Origin: Megaleporinus macrocephalus
Lineage: Eukaryota > Chordata > Actinopteri > Characiformes > Anostomidae
Assembly (NCBI GenBank): GCA_021613375.1
Contig: CM038704.1
Coordinates: 3,666,905-3,730,904 of the forward strand
DNA length: 64,000 nucleotides
Reading direction: 5' to 3'
Positions within the stretch are counted from its first letter, which is position 1. Every line of letters starts with the position of its first letter. Under the pieces are notes generated by a model. That model worked only from the letters and a program-made list of their open reading frames with translations. It did no database searches and was not told the origin of the DNA. Of this stretch, positions 33,046 through 44,811 are shown one piece after another. The position numbers were made by a program, and so were the translations under genes.

Positions 33046-35345
33046 CTGATTGAATTTGTGATTGGATTTGTGATTGGATTTGTTCTATAACTGGGTTTCT
33101 TAATGCGGCTGTTTCATTTATTCTAATTATGAAAATTGTAATCTGACACAGTGGAGAAATTGTAGAGTTTTATTACATTTAAATCACAATTTATGTCTTT
33201 TTGAACACAAGCTTGCATGTATGTACATATACTTTAAACTTAAGTTTTATGTTATTGTTGCTCTGATTAAATTAGAGTCAATAAGAAGCTAAAACTGAGG
33301 ACATTTTAAGGTCAGCGGTCAGTATAGCATTAAAATATCCAGTGTTTTTACATATGACAGGAAAATAATGGGCGGGGGTCACAGTCTCATTTATTTTAAT
33401 AATAATAATAATAAGTAATTAAAATACATAATAAACTATGTCTTAAACTATGGTGTAATAAACTACACAATAAACTATAATTTATATAGTCTTAAACTAT
33501 ATAGTTTGTAATAAACTATGTTATAAACTATGGTGAAGGCTGTCTCATAAAACTAGGGGCGTGTCCGAAATCGCACACTATTTACCGTGTAGTGTTCTAT
33601 TCGGGGTGTCGGCCGTTTTGTAGCATTGTCCGAATTTCTAGTTTTACACAGCAATGTTCTCTAAAACTGCCCGTCTGCTCTGATGAAGGTCTTTCTGGTG
33701 TGTCCCACCATTTTTGGTGGTTCGGAAAAAAACATCTGGTCACAAATCAACAATAATAAGTGCTTATTGATTGGATTTGTAATTGGATTTGTTTTCTGAC
33801 TGGGTTTCTTAATGCGGCTGTTACATTTGTTCTATTTATGAAGATCGTAATCTGACACAGTGGAGAAAACGTAGACTTTTTAATTATATTTAAATCACAA
33901 TTTAAGTCTTTTTAAAGACAAGCATGCATGTATGTGCATATACTTTACACTTCAGTTGCATGTTTATTGTCACTCTGATTAAATTAGACTCAATAAGAAG
34001 TTAAAACTGGACATTTTCAGTTCAGCGGTCAGTATATTGTTAAAATATCCAGTGTTTTTATCTGTGAAATGAAAAGGGGGGAGGGGCAGTCACAGTTTTA
34101 ATTATTTTAAGCTAGTAACTGGTATACTGTAATCAAACTACACAATAAACTATGACTTAAACTATTATGTAATTAAGTTTGTAATGAACTATGTTGAAAG
34201 CTGACTGATAAAACTGTGTAGTGTTCCATTCAGGGTGTTGGCCATATCTGGTGTGCCCCACCATATTTAGTGGCCCAGAAGAAACATCTGGTCACAAAAT
34301 AACAATAATACATGTTTAGTGATTGGATTTGTGATTGGGTTTGTGCTCGGACTGGTTTTCTTAATGTAGTTTTTCCATTTATTCTAATTATGAAGATCGT
34401 AATCTGACACTGTGGGAAAACTTGTAGACTTTTTTTTACATTTCAATCACAATTTAAGTCTTTTTGAACACAAACGTGTATGTACATGTATATACTTCAC
34501 ACTTCAGTTGCATGTTATTGTTGCTCGGATTAAATTAGAGCCAGTAAGAGGTTAAGGTGACCACATTTTTGAACTTATTACATCTGAAATTAAAACCCAG
34601 GACATTTTCAGTTGAGCGACTTGTGTAGAAAGCCTAGTACATCTCTTACTCAGAGATAGGAAAGACACTATCTGATTTAAAGCCCAGATTAGCTGATTTT
34701 ATCAGTTTTATTGTGGCCAGAATGGATATGTGCTGTAACTCGTCCCGATGGCAGATTTCAGGGAAGTGATAGTCAGAATAGTGGATATGATGGAGTCACA
34801 CTGGCATTTGTTTTTGGGTGGATATGTGGGGCGTGTTAGTAATGTGTCAGTACATATGTTAGTAACAAAACGACTTCCAAACCAGGCGTGGAATCCAGTT
34901 TTATGGCCCTGGACTTTGATAATGTCTAGTATGTGACACTACATGGCCAATTATTATTGTGGAGAAATCATAGACTTTTATTATATTTAAGTCACAATTT
35001 AAGTCTTTTTAAACACAAACGTGCACGTATATGCATATACTTGACTTCAGTTGCATGTTATTGTCGCTCTGATTAAATTAGAGTCAATAAGAAGTTAAAA
35101 CTGGGGACATTTTCAGTTCAGCGGTCAGTATATCATTAAGATATCCAGTGTTTTTATCAATGAAATGAAAAAAATACAGCAATTAAACTACACAATAAAC
35201 TATGTATTAAACTGGTAGAAATACTATACATCCAACTATTCGTTAGTAAAAAATGACTTACAAACCGGACCTGGAATCCAGTTTTACGGCCCTGGACTTT
35301 GATAATGTCTAGTATGTGACACTACGTGGCCAATTATTTTCAAAT
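33046..35345. repeat. Degenerate tandem array of about 0.5-0.7-kb units, four copies
   Basis: Four units begin with or contain GATTGGATTTGTGATTGG, TAATCTGACACAGTGGAGAA, CAATTTAAGTCTTTTTGAACAC and CTCTGATTAAATTAGAGTC (about 33050, 33765, 34318, 34950). Units 3 and 4 are also followed by a shared 80-bp segment (GGCCCTGGACTTTGATAATG at 34903 and 35288). Divergence and unequal lengths point to an old array. No coding sequence recognised. Confidence 0.8.
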
Positions 35346-35469
35346 TACAACCCAGACGATTATCAGCTGCGCTCTCTGCAGTGGCCACCCCATCCTGAAT
35401 ATCATCTGTTTGAACTACTGCGCTCTGGTAAACGCTACAGATCCATTACATCCATGGCTGGATTACTGA

Positions 35470-35890
35470 CTGGGCCAGTGAAGGCAGCACCCAGGGGCCC
35501 TTGAGCCCAAGGGGGCCCTGGACCAAAACATTTTGCGATGCCTATCAACATTTATGATACAATATATTTTTATTTCTGAGGGCTCTCTATTTTAAGGATC
35601 CTCTGACTTTTAGGGCCCTAGCCATGCTTTTGGGGTCCCTATCCATGCTTTTGGGCTGTAGCCATGCTTTTGGGGGGCCTAGCCATAATTTTGGGCCCCT
35701 TATGAAAATGGATGAGGTGTTGTGGCACTGCTCTGACTTTGACTTCTGGCTATTAGCGGTCCTAGGAAAGAAGGGGGCATCATTTTAGAGGGCCCTGGTT
35801 ATGAGAGCCCCTACCAGGGAGCCCTAGAGAAGAGCAGGGCATACCTTTAGAGGGTCCTTGATCATGAGGGGTGCGGGTTGGGGGGGGTTA
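35470..35890. repeat. GGGCCCT-rich low-complexity tract with 24-bp repeats
   Basis: Repeated GGGCCCT/AGGGCCC words. At about 35620-35700 there are four degenerate copies of TAGCCATGCTTTTGGGG. Ends in a GTTGGGGGGGG run near 35877. Confidence 0.65.
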
Positions 35891-37100
35891 CATCCCGGCC
35901 TAATAGACTTAAGAACAGTTTAAATGAAAGTTAAATTACATTTTTAATGTGCAAAATGTTTTATATTTGATATTTCTATGTCCCAACACTTTATTTATCT
36001 GTACAAGCTCACTGTGCGGTATCCCCAACACCACTGTTGCCTTTACAAGACCACCTTCCATTAACAGCTCAATCGACTACCCCTGCTTATATTCAGGACC
36101 CGATCAGCCCAAGAGTGGCCCCAGTATTTCATCTGGTCCTATTGAGAGATGGGGCCGGATAGCAGGTCTCTAAAACCTGGCAAGAGTCAGAGCCAGTGAA
36201 TCTACCAGAAAACAGAGCACCATGAACCCTCCCAGCAGGAACTTGGCTGCGCTATGATAAACATTAACAAGTGAAACAGATGACGGGGGGGTGGATTTGG
36301 AGCAGGACGGGTCAAGATTTCAGGAAAGGAGCAGAGTTTATGATCAATCCCAGATTCCCTGCAGGCTACTGTACTCCACAATGGCCTACAAACTCATGGC
36401 CTGACATTCGGTTCCATTCAGCCCCAGCAGACTTCAGAGCGGGCCTGGTTCCTCCGAGCTCGGCTGGTAATGAGAAGTCTTTAGCGCCTCTGAAAAGCTT
36501 GGCATTTGCATTCAGATAAACTCCCAGGAAGTGTGTTTGTGAGCTCCGCTTGTTATTTTCCCCTCATAATTTTAAGATAAAGCCCTCGTTTCCAAGACAC
36601 CTCCAGCGCCCTGCCAAGTACCGCAGCCGCCGGCGAGAAAGCTCGACTCCTGTAAACGCATAACATCGCCGCTCCTGCTTAAACAGCCGCCGAAGGAAAC
36701 TTTGAAGAGTTAACTCTTCCGCCCGCTCCCCAACTTTTAATATGACCCAAACAGAGGGATCTATAAACCTCGCTTTAAAGAGGCCTGTCACGGAGGCGCA
36801 GGACGACGAACAAGCACTTTCATTCAGCGCCGTCCAAATTGCTAATGTCCCTGGCCCTGACACTCTCTCTCTTTTTTTTTTTATTGAGGTTCCCATGTCA
36901 CGATACGGTCGAGGGTGCCTCCGCTGCTTCTTGCGTGTGCCGGCTCTGAGTCGTGGAAAACATGAATGTGTTTACGGACAGAAAAACAAGACGGAAGGGC
37001 TTCCCGGAGCGGAGAGCGGTTTGGTGACATTCCTCGCTCGCGTTGACGACGATGAGCTTTCAAACACGTTACAGCTTGACCCGCCGCAGTCTTCCGTATG
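35891..37100. other. Unique block, possible conserved non-coding DNA
   Basis: Non-repetitive. The part from 36540 to 37090 is GC- and CpG-richer with words such as GCTAATGTCCCTGGCC. The overlapping frames of 110 codons (minus, 36564-36896) and 129 codons (plus, 36742-37131) oppose each other and show no domain. Neither is called. Confidence 0.3.
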
Positions 37101-37103
37101 TGT

Positions 37104-37450
37104 AGTATACATAAGCACCGATCAGCCTTAACATTAAAACCACCTCCTGGTTTTTACTCTCGTCATTGATTTTATCAGCTCCTCAGATCATATAGGAGCA
37201 CTTAGTTATTTTACAGTTACAGACTCTGATTTATATCTTGTTTACACTCCTCACCCTGTCCTTCAATGGTCAGGAACCCTAGAGGACCAGGACAGAGCAG
37301 GTATTATCTGGCTGGTGGATCATTCTTAACACTGCAGTGGCACTGATGTGGTGGTGGTGGTGGTATGTTAGTGTGTGATGTACTGGTACGGTACTGGTGG
37401 ATCAGAGAAACCATTGCGGAAGAGGTGCTCCTATATGGCCAGTGGAGCTG
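37104..37450. mobile_element. Dispersed DNA element, family I
   Basis: CACCGATCAGCCTTAACATTAAAACC, then TTTTATCAGCTCCTCAGATC, TCCTTCAATGGTCAGGAACC, GGTGGATCATTCTTAACACT and GGTGGTGGTGGTATGTTAG. This order matches a very common fish repeat (starting ATCAGGCATAACATTATGACC) that I regard as a MITE. It ends at a TA tract at 37452. Confidence 0.7.

Positions 37451-37451
<1 letters not shown>

Positions 37452-37481
<30 letters not shown>
37452..37481. repeat. (TA)n microsatellite
   Basis: About 14 TA units, directly left of the palindrome. Confidence 0.95.
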
Positions 37482-37486
<5 letters not shown>

Positions 37487-37494
37487 CGAAGATA

Positions 37495-37578
<84 letters not shown>

Positions 37579-37593
37579 TATCTTCGGCTTTAT
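37480..37593. repeat. 114-bp perfect palindrome with (AT)n centre
   Basis: ATAAAGCCGAAGATAACGG starting at 37480 is matched by CCGTTATCTTCGGCTTTAT ending at 37593. Between them is an uninterrupted AT tract of about 72 bp, itself self-complementary. The whole can fold as one hairpin with a 57-bp stem or extrude a cruciform. The right arm continues with TCCCACTA, which matches the dispersed CCGCTTTATCCC repeat at 14249. Confidence 0.95.
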
Positions 37594-37597
37594 CCCA

Positions 37598-37850
37598 CTA
37601 GAGATGGACCGATCAGCATTTTTGAGGCCGATTCCAATCGCCGATCACCTTTCAGCGCGATCGGCCGATAACTGGTATACGCCATGGCAGGGCTACATGT
37701 AGTTATTAGCGCAAGCACGTCATAAAACATGGTCTAAACTGGTTTATTACCATTTTTTACGAACTCATGTGAAACAGCTTAATATTCTTAACAAAATTAT
37801 CAGTAAATAAACAAAGTAAATCAAACAAATATCCCCAATACTGCAATATT

Positions 37851-37855
<5 letters not shown>
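37598..37855. mobile_element. hAT-like element, copy 2, truncated
   Basis: TAGAGATGGACCGATCAGC, CTTTCAGCGCGATCGGCCG and AAATATCCCCAATACTGCAA parallel 7958-8215. After about 255 bp the copy stops at a (TA)n tract, so the right half is missing. Confidence 0.7.

Positions 37856-37884
<29 letters not shown>
37851..37884. repeat. (TA)n microsatellite
   Basis: About 14 TA units followed by CACAC, at the truncation point of the hAT-like copy. Confidence 0.95.
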
Positions 37885-37889
<5 letters not shown>

Positions 37890-38319
37890 TACACTGTAAC
37901 AATTATACTAATTATAGTATTATACTGATAAAGCACACCACCAGCCAACTAGTTGTAGTTATAATGTATACAGCACAGGGGTTTGTGGTTGCTTCTGATT
38001 GGTCTAAGGGTCCTGCAGGCAGATTTTTTTACGGTGCATGTTTTAAAATAATATTCTGACATTTTTTTAATCCTATAATTAAAACTGCACTTATTCTAAT
38101 TGTAATCCTACAAAAACGATTAAGCTCTTAAAATTCCCGGCTTATGTATTAAGACTTGGACTGCAGCGCAAACTGGCTGAATTATTTTTAAGCTTATTGA
38201 GGTACAATAAGCATAGAACTTTGGACCTGCTGGTGGGCTATGGACATTTAAGGTGTTTATCTTTCAGCTCTGGTTCACCATGATAAGTCCAATCATAGGT
38301 CTGGGGCAGATATATCTGG
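37885..38319. other. AT-rich spacer
   Basis: No family recognised with confidence. Possibly the interior of the element that ends at 38520. Confidence 0.3.
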
Positions 38320-38520
38320 ACAGACAGTTGACTGACTCACTTGTGGCACCCTATGACCTATTAATCTGTCCTATTCAGCTTGTCCCATTCTACTGCCAGT
38401 GTTTGTGTATTGAGTCTGCATGACTATGTGCTTGATTGTGTGCACCTGTTAGTACTAGGTGTGCCTGAACCTAATAAGTAGGAGGGGGTGTCCACATACT
38501 TTTGGACAAATGGAGTATGT
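38320..38520. mobile_element. 3' end of a Tc1-type MITE
   Basis: ATGACTATGTGCTTGATTG, ACACCTGTTAG-like CACCTGTTAGTACTAGGTGTG, AATAAGTAGGAGGGGGTGTC and TACTTTTGGACAAATGGAGTA follow the order of a common fish Tc1-derived repeat (GGGGTGTCCAAATACTTTTGG ends). The left end is not evident. Confidence 0.55.
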
Positions 38521-38944
38521 TACATTGATATTAGGGTCGGATTAACTGAATCACTACTGGTATTATTGGTATTATCAGATTTTTTAGTTCATCACTATTA
38601 GTACCGGCCACAATCTAGCCACGTGTCTGGATGTCTTACCCCAGTGGGGCTTCTTTTTGTTGACCGAAGGGGTAAAAACATGTCACTGCTGTTCACTGTG
38701 TACTGATTTAATGGAGAAATACTGTTCACTTCACAATTTTTCTTCAGTGACTGAGATAAGAATCACACTAGGTTGGGTTTATTAGCCCATAGATCAGTGG
38801 ACAGCAGTCAGGATTGGTGAACAGTGCTGGGATTCCCAGTGGTTTTATAGAATGTATGTGTAGTGCATGCTGGGTACTGTGCTGAGAGAGGACACTGATA
38901 TAAAACTGTGAATGCTGGCAAACTGACAAGGCTCAAGTATATAT
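38521..38944. other. Unique spacer
   Basis: Nothing recognised. Confidence 0.35.
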
Positions 38945-39180
38945 ATATATACCTTATTGTGAAAGAAATAGATCATATCTTGAGCTCCAGTTTGAAGAAC
39001 AAAGTTAGGTTCCAGATTTCTCCTCGACGCCCCAGACATTGTATGAATGTGTTCAGTTCCTTCAGCAGCAAATCTTGATTTAGCTTAATGAAGTACTGAG
39101 CAGTCAAAGCAGGTATTAGATGAGAACTGATAATAATACTGGGTTGTTTAGGAGAAGCTTGGAAAGGATTCAATAAACAT
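38945..39180 (+). mobile_element. Tc1-type MITE, family B, copy 3
   Basis: Same orientation as the 25345 copy. It retains the segment missing there (TGTATGAATGTGTTCAGTTCC). The left end is cut off at a short TA tract (38938-38952). Confidence 0.75.
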
Positions 39181-39237
39181 TTTTTACTGCATTATAGTAT
39201 TATATATATTATTATAGTATTATATATGTGTATTATA

Positions 39238-39739
39238 TACACTACTGCTCAAAAGTTTGGGATCACAGTGAAATGTTCTTGTTTTAATGGAGTATCTTCT
39301 TCCTTAACACAACAATGAACTGACGGGTCTCTAAAGAAAGTTGTTTCTTTCTGGTCATTGTGAGTCGGTCAGCAAGCCATCAACTGCTGATCTTCAGATA
39401 CTAAACTAACCTAGAATGTTGTTCCCTTTTATACTCACTTATTAGTAGAATGTTTTTCAGCTGTGATCACAATTGATCAAGAGTGTCCTAACAAACAATT
39501 AGTCCAATAACATCCTTAACTTGGATTGGTGGTCGTACCAGGAGATTTAGACAGAGGACTGAGAATTACTGATAATAGGACTATATACTAAATAAGGCTC
39601 TATAGAAAAATAGACTTTAATACAAACATTTTTATTCTTTAAAAATCATCTGATACACTTACATTAATTGTGGAATGGACAATATTGTTTGTGAATTGCA
39701 TGAAAATTGCATGAAATGAAATTCTAAAGTGATACTAAA

Positions 39740-39740
<1 letters not shown>
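39238..39740. mobile_element. Tc1-type MITE, family G, copy 2
   Basis: Begins TACACTACTGCTCAAAAGTT and follows 6476-6990 closely for 500 bp. The final 20-25 bp with the right TIR are absent. The sequence passes from GTGATACTAAAC straight into TATATATATGTGTG. Confidence 0.85.
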
Positions 39741-39820
<80 letters not shown>

Positions 39821-39821
39821 G
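39741..39821. repeat. (TA)n(TG)n(TA)n(CA)n compound microsatellite
   Basis: TA, then about 18 TG, then TA, then about 8 CA. The TG and CA parts are mutually complementary, so the tract can fold back. Confidence 0.95.
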
Positions 39822-40387
39822 TCACAGCATAATGGTTGTTCATGAAGGTCATTCAAAGGTCCCACGTCAGCTCCTTACTGGGAACATTTATCACTGAACT
39901 GGTTCAGGTGGTATGTTTTGTGGAGCAGTGTTCTGATTATATCACTCACAGCACATGCAAATGAGAGGAAAGCAGTAAAACCTGGCGGTATTCTCGCTTA
40001 TGAATAAGCAAATGGGTTACCGTGATGCTGTTTGCACTTAACGTCATGGTAAATCTGGAGCTTTTATGAATCCGGCCCAGTAAGTCATGACAGGTCGGAG
40101 ACACACCGAGATTGATTATTACTTACTGTCTCATTGTCATTCTTTGCTCAGGCAGCAGAAGCACCATTGGTTTAGATCAGGGTTTCCCATCCCGGTCCTC
40201 AGACGGTCCACATTTTTGCTGCAACCTAACATAGATGCAAAATGTGGACTGTTAGATGGGGGTTCTGAAGACTAGGTAAGGGAGCACTGGGTTAGATGGT
40301 GATTTGCTGATTACAGTAGAGGTCCCCACCAGAAGTATCTCATAATTACACCAATGTTAAATATCGTCTCCAGAGTCTAAAGACAAA
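39822..40387. other. Mostly unique spacer with a dispersed-repeat word
   Basis: Around 40173-40235, AGATCAGGGTTTCCCATCCC and CGGTCCTCAGAC resemble the start of a common fish dispersed repeat. Otherwise nothing recognised. Confidence 0.35.
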
Positions 40388-40612
40388 CAGGTGTCTCCAA
40401 AATGACAACTTTACAGGAGAGGCCAAAAACTACCTTTACTTTTAATGTAAGTCAATGGAACCAGAATTATTTCCAAGCTATTTTGGAGCATTTCTGTTGA
40501 TCCATCAACCATAAAATTTCAGACAATGCCAACAACAGGTTTTTTGTTCAAATAACACAAATAATCAAAAATCATCAAAAAATGGAGACATATGTTTTTC
40601 TTTGGACAGCGA
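40388..40612 (-). mobile_element. MITE family A, copy 7, inverted
   Basis: GTGTCTCCAAAATGACAACT, GAGGCCAAAAACTACC, GTAAGTCAATGGAACCAGAA and the outer end TTTTTCTTTGGACAGCGACA. One of the better-kept right ends. Confidence 0.7.
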
Positions 40613-42764
40613 CAGTGTTCAGAAGCCGAAGCTAGATTGAGACGGCCTTTGCTCTACCGAGGCGCCTACTTTAAATAAAGCAGCAGAACCCAGTCCTTTC
40701 AAGTCTTGTAGGGTTGCCAAAGTTTGCGTCGGGATCCGAAGCGAGCGACTTAAACTGGCGCTTGTGTTTTGACTCAAGGCGGTTTCCTGAAGACGGAACT
40801 GAAACGCAGGTAGCAGTTTGTCACCGAGCGCTCTTACACCCTGTAGTCAGGAGAAGCGCTGCCTTGCACACTAATGAGCGAGCGGCTGCGCAGTCACGGC
40901 AGGGGGAAGCCAAAGCAATTATGTCCTTATCTGAGGCTTTGCGAGGCCGAGTCTGACTCTTCTGAAGATGAAATCCCGCTCGCTCCTTTTGGCCCAGATT
41001 CAGCCTCGCCCTGGCAGCCCTTCATAAAAATGAGCTTAGCAGGACTTCCTTTTACCTTCAAAGAGCTTCACTCCCAACCCGAATGTCATTTCCTACATTA
41101 GAAATGGTGGGCAGCCTCATTGATACAAGACATCAAAGCTCCCGCGTGATCGGTCCGTGGAACTGGACCCGGGTTGGTGGGGGGGTGCGTTATTGAGTTA
41201 GCATTTCATCCCATTCGCAATTAAGGCTGCTGCATCCTTTCCTGAGATGCAGTGCTCTTCGTTCTGGGCGTTGCTTCCTGAGCATTGAGACTGATTGAAA
41301 AGCTGACATCAGCCCTAGATGTAGACGGGTGGGGTGTCTTTTCGGGGTCCCCCGTCACGTTTCTTGGAAAGCAGCAGCCTCAGCAAGATTTTGTCTGGCT
41401 GTTTTTCATCCCAGACACGTTTGGGGGATGCTCTAAACAAGGCATTTATCTCAACTTTCTTATTTCTTTTGTTCAATAAGGTGAACAAACTCAAAGCTCT
41501 CAGCATATATGAATTTTCATGAGTACTATCTGGGGACCTAGCCTATTTTTCTTTTGCCACAACATCTTCTTTTCTTATTTTTCCTCGTGCTGTTCCGGGA
41601 TTCTCCCGAGAGTAAATGCACCCAGTGGTTTTTGGCACGTTTATATTGTTTGATGCAATATTTACGAAGCCCAAGTCAAAAAGCAACCGGTACAGGGCGT
41701 ATCTGTCGGAGCTAACATTCTGGGCAACAGCTGCTCAGTACAAGCTTCACTGACCTCTAAGATAGACGGTGACCTAGCACGCTGTTTGAGTATCTGGGCG
41801 CAAGCAAACAATCTGTTACACACACTTGTATGTGGGTTTCCGCCAGCGCGCTTGGGCTTTGTTGTTCTATGGACGTGCAGCTCTATAGACTGGAATACAT
41901 GGCATGTATCGCAGGCATCGGGTTATAAACCACTGTCTGCCCGTCTTTTGTCTTTGTCTGCTTCTTCTCATCTTTGAAGTCTTTGTCAGGAGTACACAAT
42001 GTGCGCTCGCTATTCAAACAGCAGCTACCGTGATTGCTCAGCTGTACGCAGTCAGTAGATGAGAGTGACGTTAAACAAAAGCATTGTCAAAATAAGACCC
42101 ATCCATCTCGTTGGCATTGGGATCAAAAAATTTATAACAAATAACAAAGTCCTGGGAGGAATTCCTGTCGCTGCAGAGATTTCTCAGGAGAGATGACATT
42201 CGGTTACATTCGTATACAGTTGTATGCAAACGCTTGAGCAGCCCCGGGTTAAATGACGGCTTTCTTCATTTTCTTAGTGAAGATAAGTTGACGCGTCCTT
42301 AACAGGCAACAAACTCAAGTGGAAATTTATGCAGCAAAGAAATCGCATTACATCCAATATGGTAGAACTTCTACAGAGAGCACGGGGTGTGGTGTGTTAT
42401 GAACAGTAGGTGTGTATTAAATTTGTAGAGGACGCATAACTTGTTATTACTTATCTTGTGTAATGCATCATTTGATCTGGGGCGCCCAAACTTTTGCCTA
42501 TGATCTGTTAAAAGAGTGATAGAAGCTGTAGGTGGGGTTCGCGTTAGGGAAGATCCTGAATGTGAATCAATATTCAGATAGTCATGGAAGTTATATGGAT
42601 AAATTAAGAGTAAATAAGATTTTTTGGTCTTCTTACTCTCATATTAATAATTCATTCATTAATTAATTAGGATTTTTATATTTAGAACGGTTTGCCACTC
42701 GTGTGCACACTGAAGTATTTGAACACAGCATTTAACCAATCCGTACAATGAAACACCCACATAC
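40613..42764. other. Unique block, possible conserved non-coding DNA
   Basis: The longest repeat-free stretch in the window, about 2.1 kb. The 5' part (40620-41150) is CpG-richer. Short frames at 40714, 40874 and 41285 on the plus strand overlap one another and show no domains. Confidence 0.3.
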
Positions 42765-43640
42765 ACACTAGTGAACACACACACTAGGGGGCAATGAAAC
42801 ACCCACATATAACACACAATAGTGAACACACACACTAGGGGGCAGAGAAACATCCACATATAACACACAATAGTGAACACACACATATACTATGGGGCAG
42901 AGAAACATCCACATACACACACAATAGTAAACACACACTATAGGGTGTCGAGAAACACACACATGCACACACACACACTAAGGGATAGTGAAACACCCAC
43001 ATATCACATATAATAGTACACACGCACCAGGATGCAGAGAAACACTCACATACACACACACACACACACTAACATATGCTCACACTAGGGGGCAGTGAAA
43101 CACCCACATACACACACAGACTAGTGAACACACACCAGGGGATAGTGAAACACCCACATGCACACACACACTCACACACTGGTGAACACACACACACACA
43201 CTAGGGGGCAGTGAAACACCCGCATATACACACTAGTAAAAACACATACACTAGGGGCCAGTGAAAGATTCACATATAACACACAATAGTGACCACACAC
43301 ACTAGGGTGCGGTGAAATATTCACATAAACATGCACACTAGTATACGCTCACACTAGGGGGCAGAGAAACATCCACATATAACACACAATAGTGAACATA
43401 CACACTAGGGGGCAGAGAAACATCCACATATAACACACAATAGTGAACATACACACTAGGGGCAGTGAAACACCCACATACACACACACACACACACTAG
43501 TGAACACGCACACACACACACTAGGGGGCAGTGAAACACCAACAAATAACACACAATAGTGAACACATACAGTAGGGGGCAGTGAAACACCCACATACAG
43601 ACTAGTGAACACACACATTAGGGGATAGTGAAAGACCCAC
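42765..43640. repeat. CA-rich minisatellite, 40-60-bp units, minus-oriented
   Basis: About 17 irregular units of GTGAACACACACACTAGGGG, GCAGTGAAACACCCACATA and a variable (CA)n run. It is the reverse complement of the arrays at 53890-54615 and 55672-56615. Cys/Val-rich minus frames across it are artefacts. Confidence 0.93.
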
Positions 43641-43745
43641 ATACAGTTGGGGGTTAGGTGTCTTGCTCAAGGTTCCTTCAGTCATGTCCTTTCAGTTCAG
43701 GGGATTGAACCAGCAACCTTCTGGTCACAAGGCCGGGAAACGACG
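43641..43745 (+). repeat. Dispersed fish repeat beside the minisatellite
   Basis: AGTTGGGGGTTAGGTGTCTT, GCTCAAGGTTCCTTCAGTCA, GGGGATTGAACCAGCAACC. The same sequence is found inverted at 53745-53830, again next to the minisatellite. Its origin is unknown to me; it is not a tRNA gene. Confidence 0.7.
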
Positions 43746-44514
43746 ACGGAAAACAAAAATAAACAAAAATCAAACCATCTTGGGAGCCCCAACATTTTAG
43801 GTCAGTTTTATTGGTGCAACATTTCAGCACCCTGGCTGTAAATATGTATCATGATGTGCTAATATAGGTTAATAAAACAGAATATACAGAATAAATGCAG
43901 ACTTATTCCACTCTGCTTAAGTTTAACCTCAGCTTAATCTCTGAAAAGATATTTTTCCACAGTTAAAATGATTTATTATTTTATTTATTTATTTATTTTT
44001 TGTGTGTGGAGGGGTGATTGTCTCTGCATGTTGGACTTTTTGCTGCTTGACAGTTTCTCACGGCAGATTGAACATGTCAGTAAACCGGTTGGAATGCATT
44101 TAAATGCAAATGAGTGTCAATTTGTCTCGAATCCTTCTCTTCTTTGCCATTTCATTAGCAGCTGGCAAGGTGAGACTGCTGACTGCTTTGCTGTGTGACC
44201 AGCAATCTGTGCACCACTCTTTAGAATTAAAGGAATAGCATCAACGTTTTAGATTCCAACGTTTAAGCCCATTTATTGTTCAAACTGTGTTAAAACTCTG
44301 AGCAAAGCTTCATTCGGCTGCACAGAGGATCATTTTATTTTTACCTGCAATTTAATTCAGAATAAGAGCTGAATGTGGCTTCAGGGCCAGATGTTACTGA
44401 TGTTACTGTCCTGAGCATGCTCACATAAAGGCGGCAATAAACACTGAGCTCAAGCTCTTGTTTGCAGAAATGTTTTTATGTAGTACTTAAAATGGTTCTT
44501 ATATTGTTACCCTA
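43746..44514. other. Unique block with POU octamer, possible enhancer-like DNA
   Basis: The segment 44090-44230 is the most enhancer-like piece by eye. It contains ATGCATTTAAATGCAAATGA, which includes the POU octamer ATGCAAAT, and later TTTCATTAGCAGCTGGCAAG with an E-box CAGCTG. No coding frame. Conservation in other fish would be needed to support it. Confidence 0.3.
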
Positions 44515-44740
44515 TCAGTCTGGTAAAAAAACCCTATTTGGTGCCTAGAATACCTAATACAACACATCCTCCATCAATCTCAAGCACTTTTTCACCATTT
44601 ATAGAACTCAATTCTAAATAGAACTGTTGCCTTTATTAAAGAACCCACTATCTTTTTTCAGCATCTATCACAAACGGCATTAAAATTCAATTGAACTGGT
44701 ATGAAGCATGTAGGTAGTTGAGTGTTCTTTAAGTAGGAGC

Positions 44741-44811
<71 letters not shown>

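Noticed and set aside
37375..37671. 98-codon frame across the palindrome
   Set aside because: Its centre is Tyr-Ile repeats encoded by (TA)n, and its ends fall in two different transposon relics.
43641..43745. tRNA-derived SINE or tRNA gene
   Set aside because: GGGATTGAACCAGCAACC vaguely recalls a T-arm, but no A box, cloverleaf or matching stem could be found.
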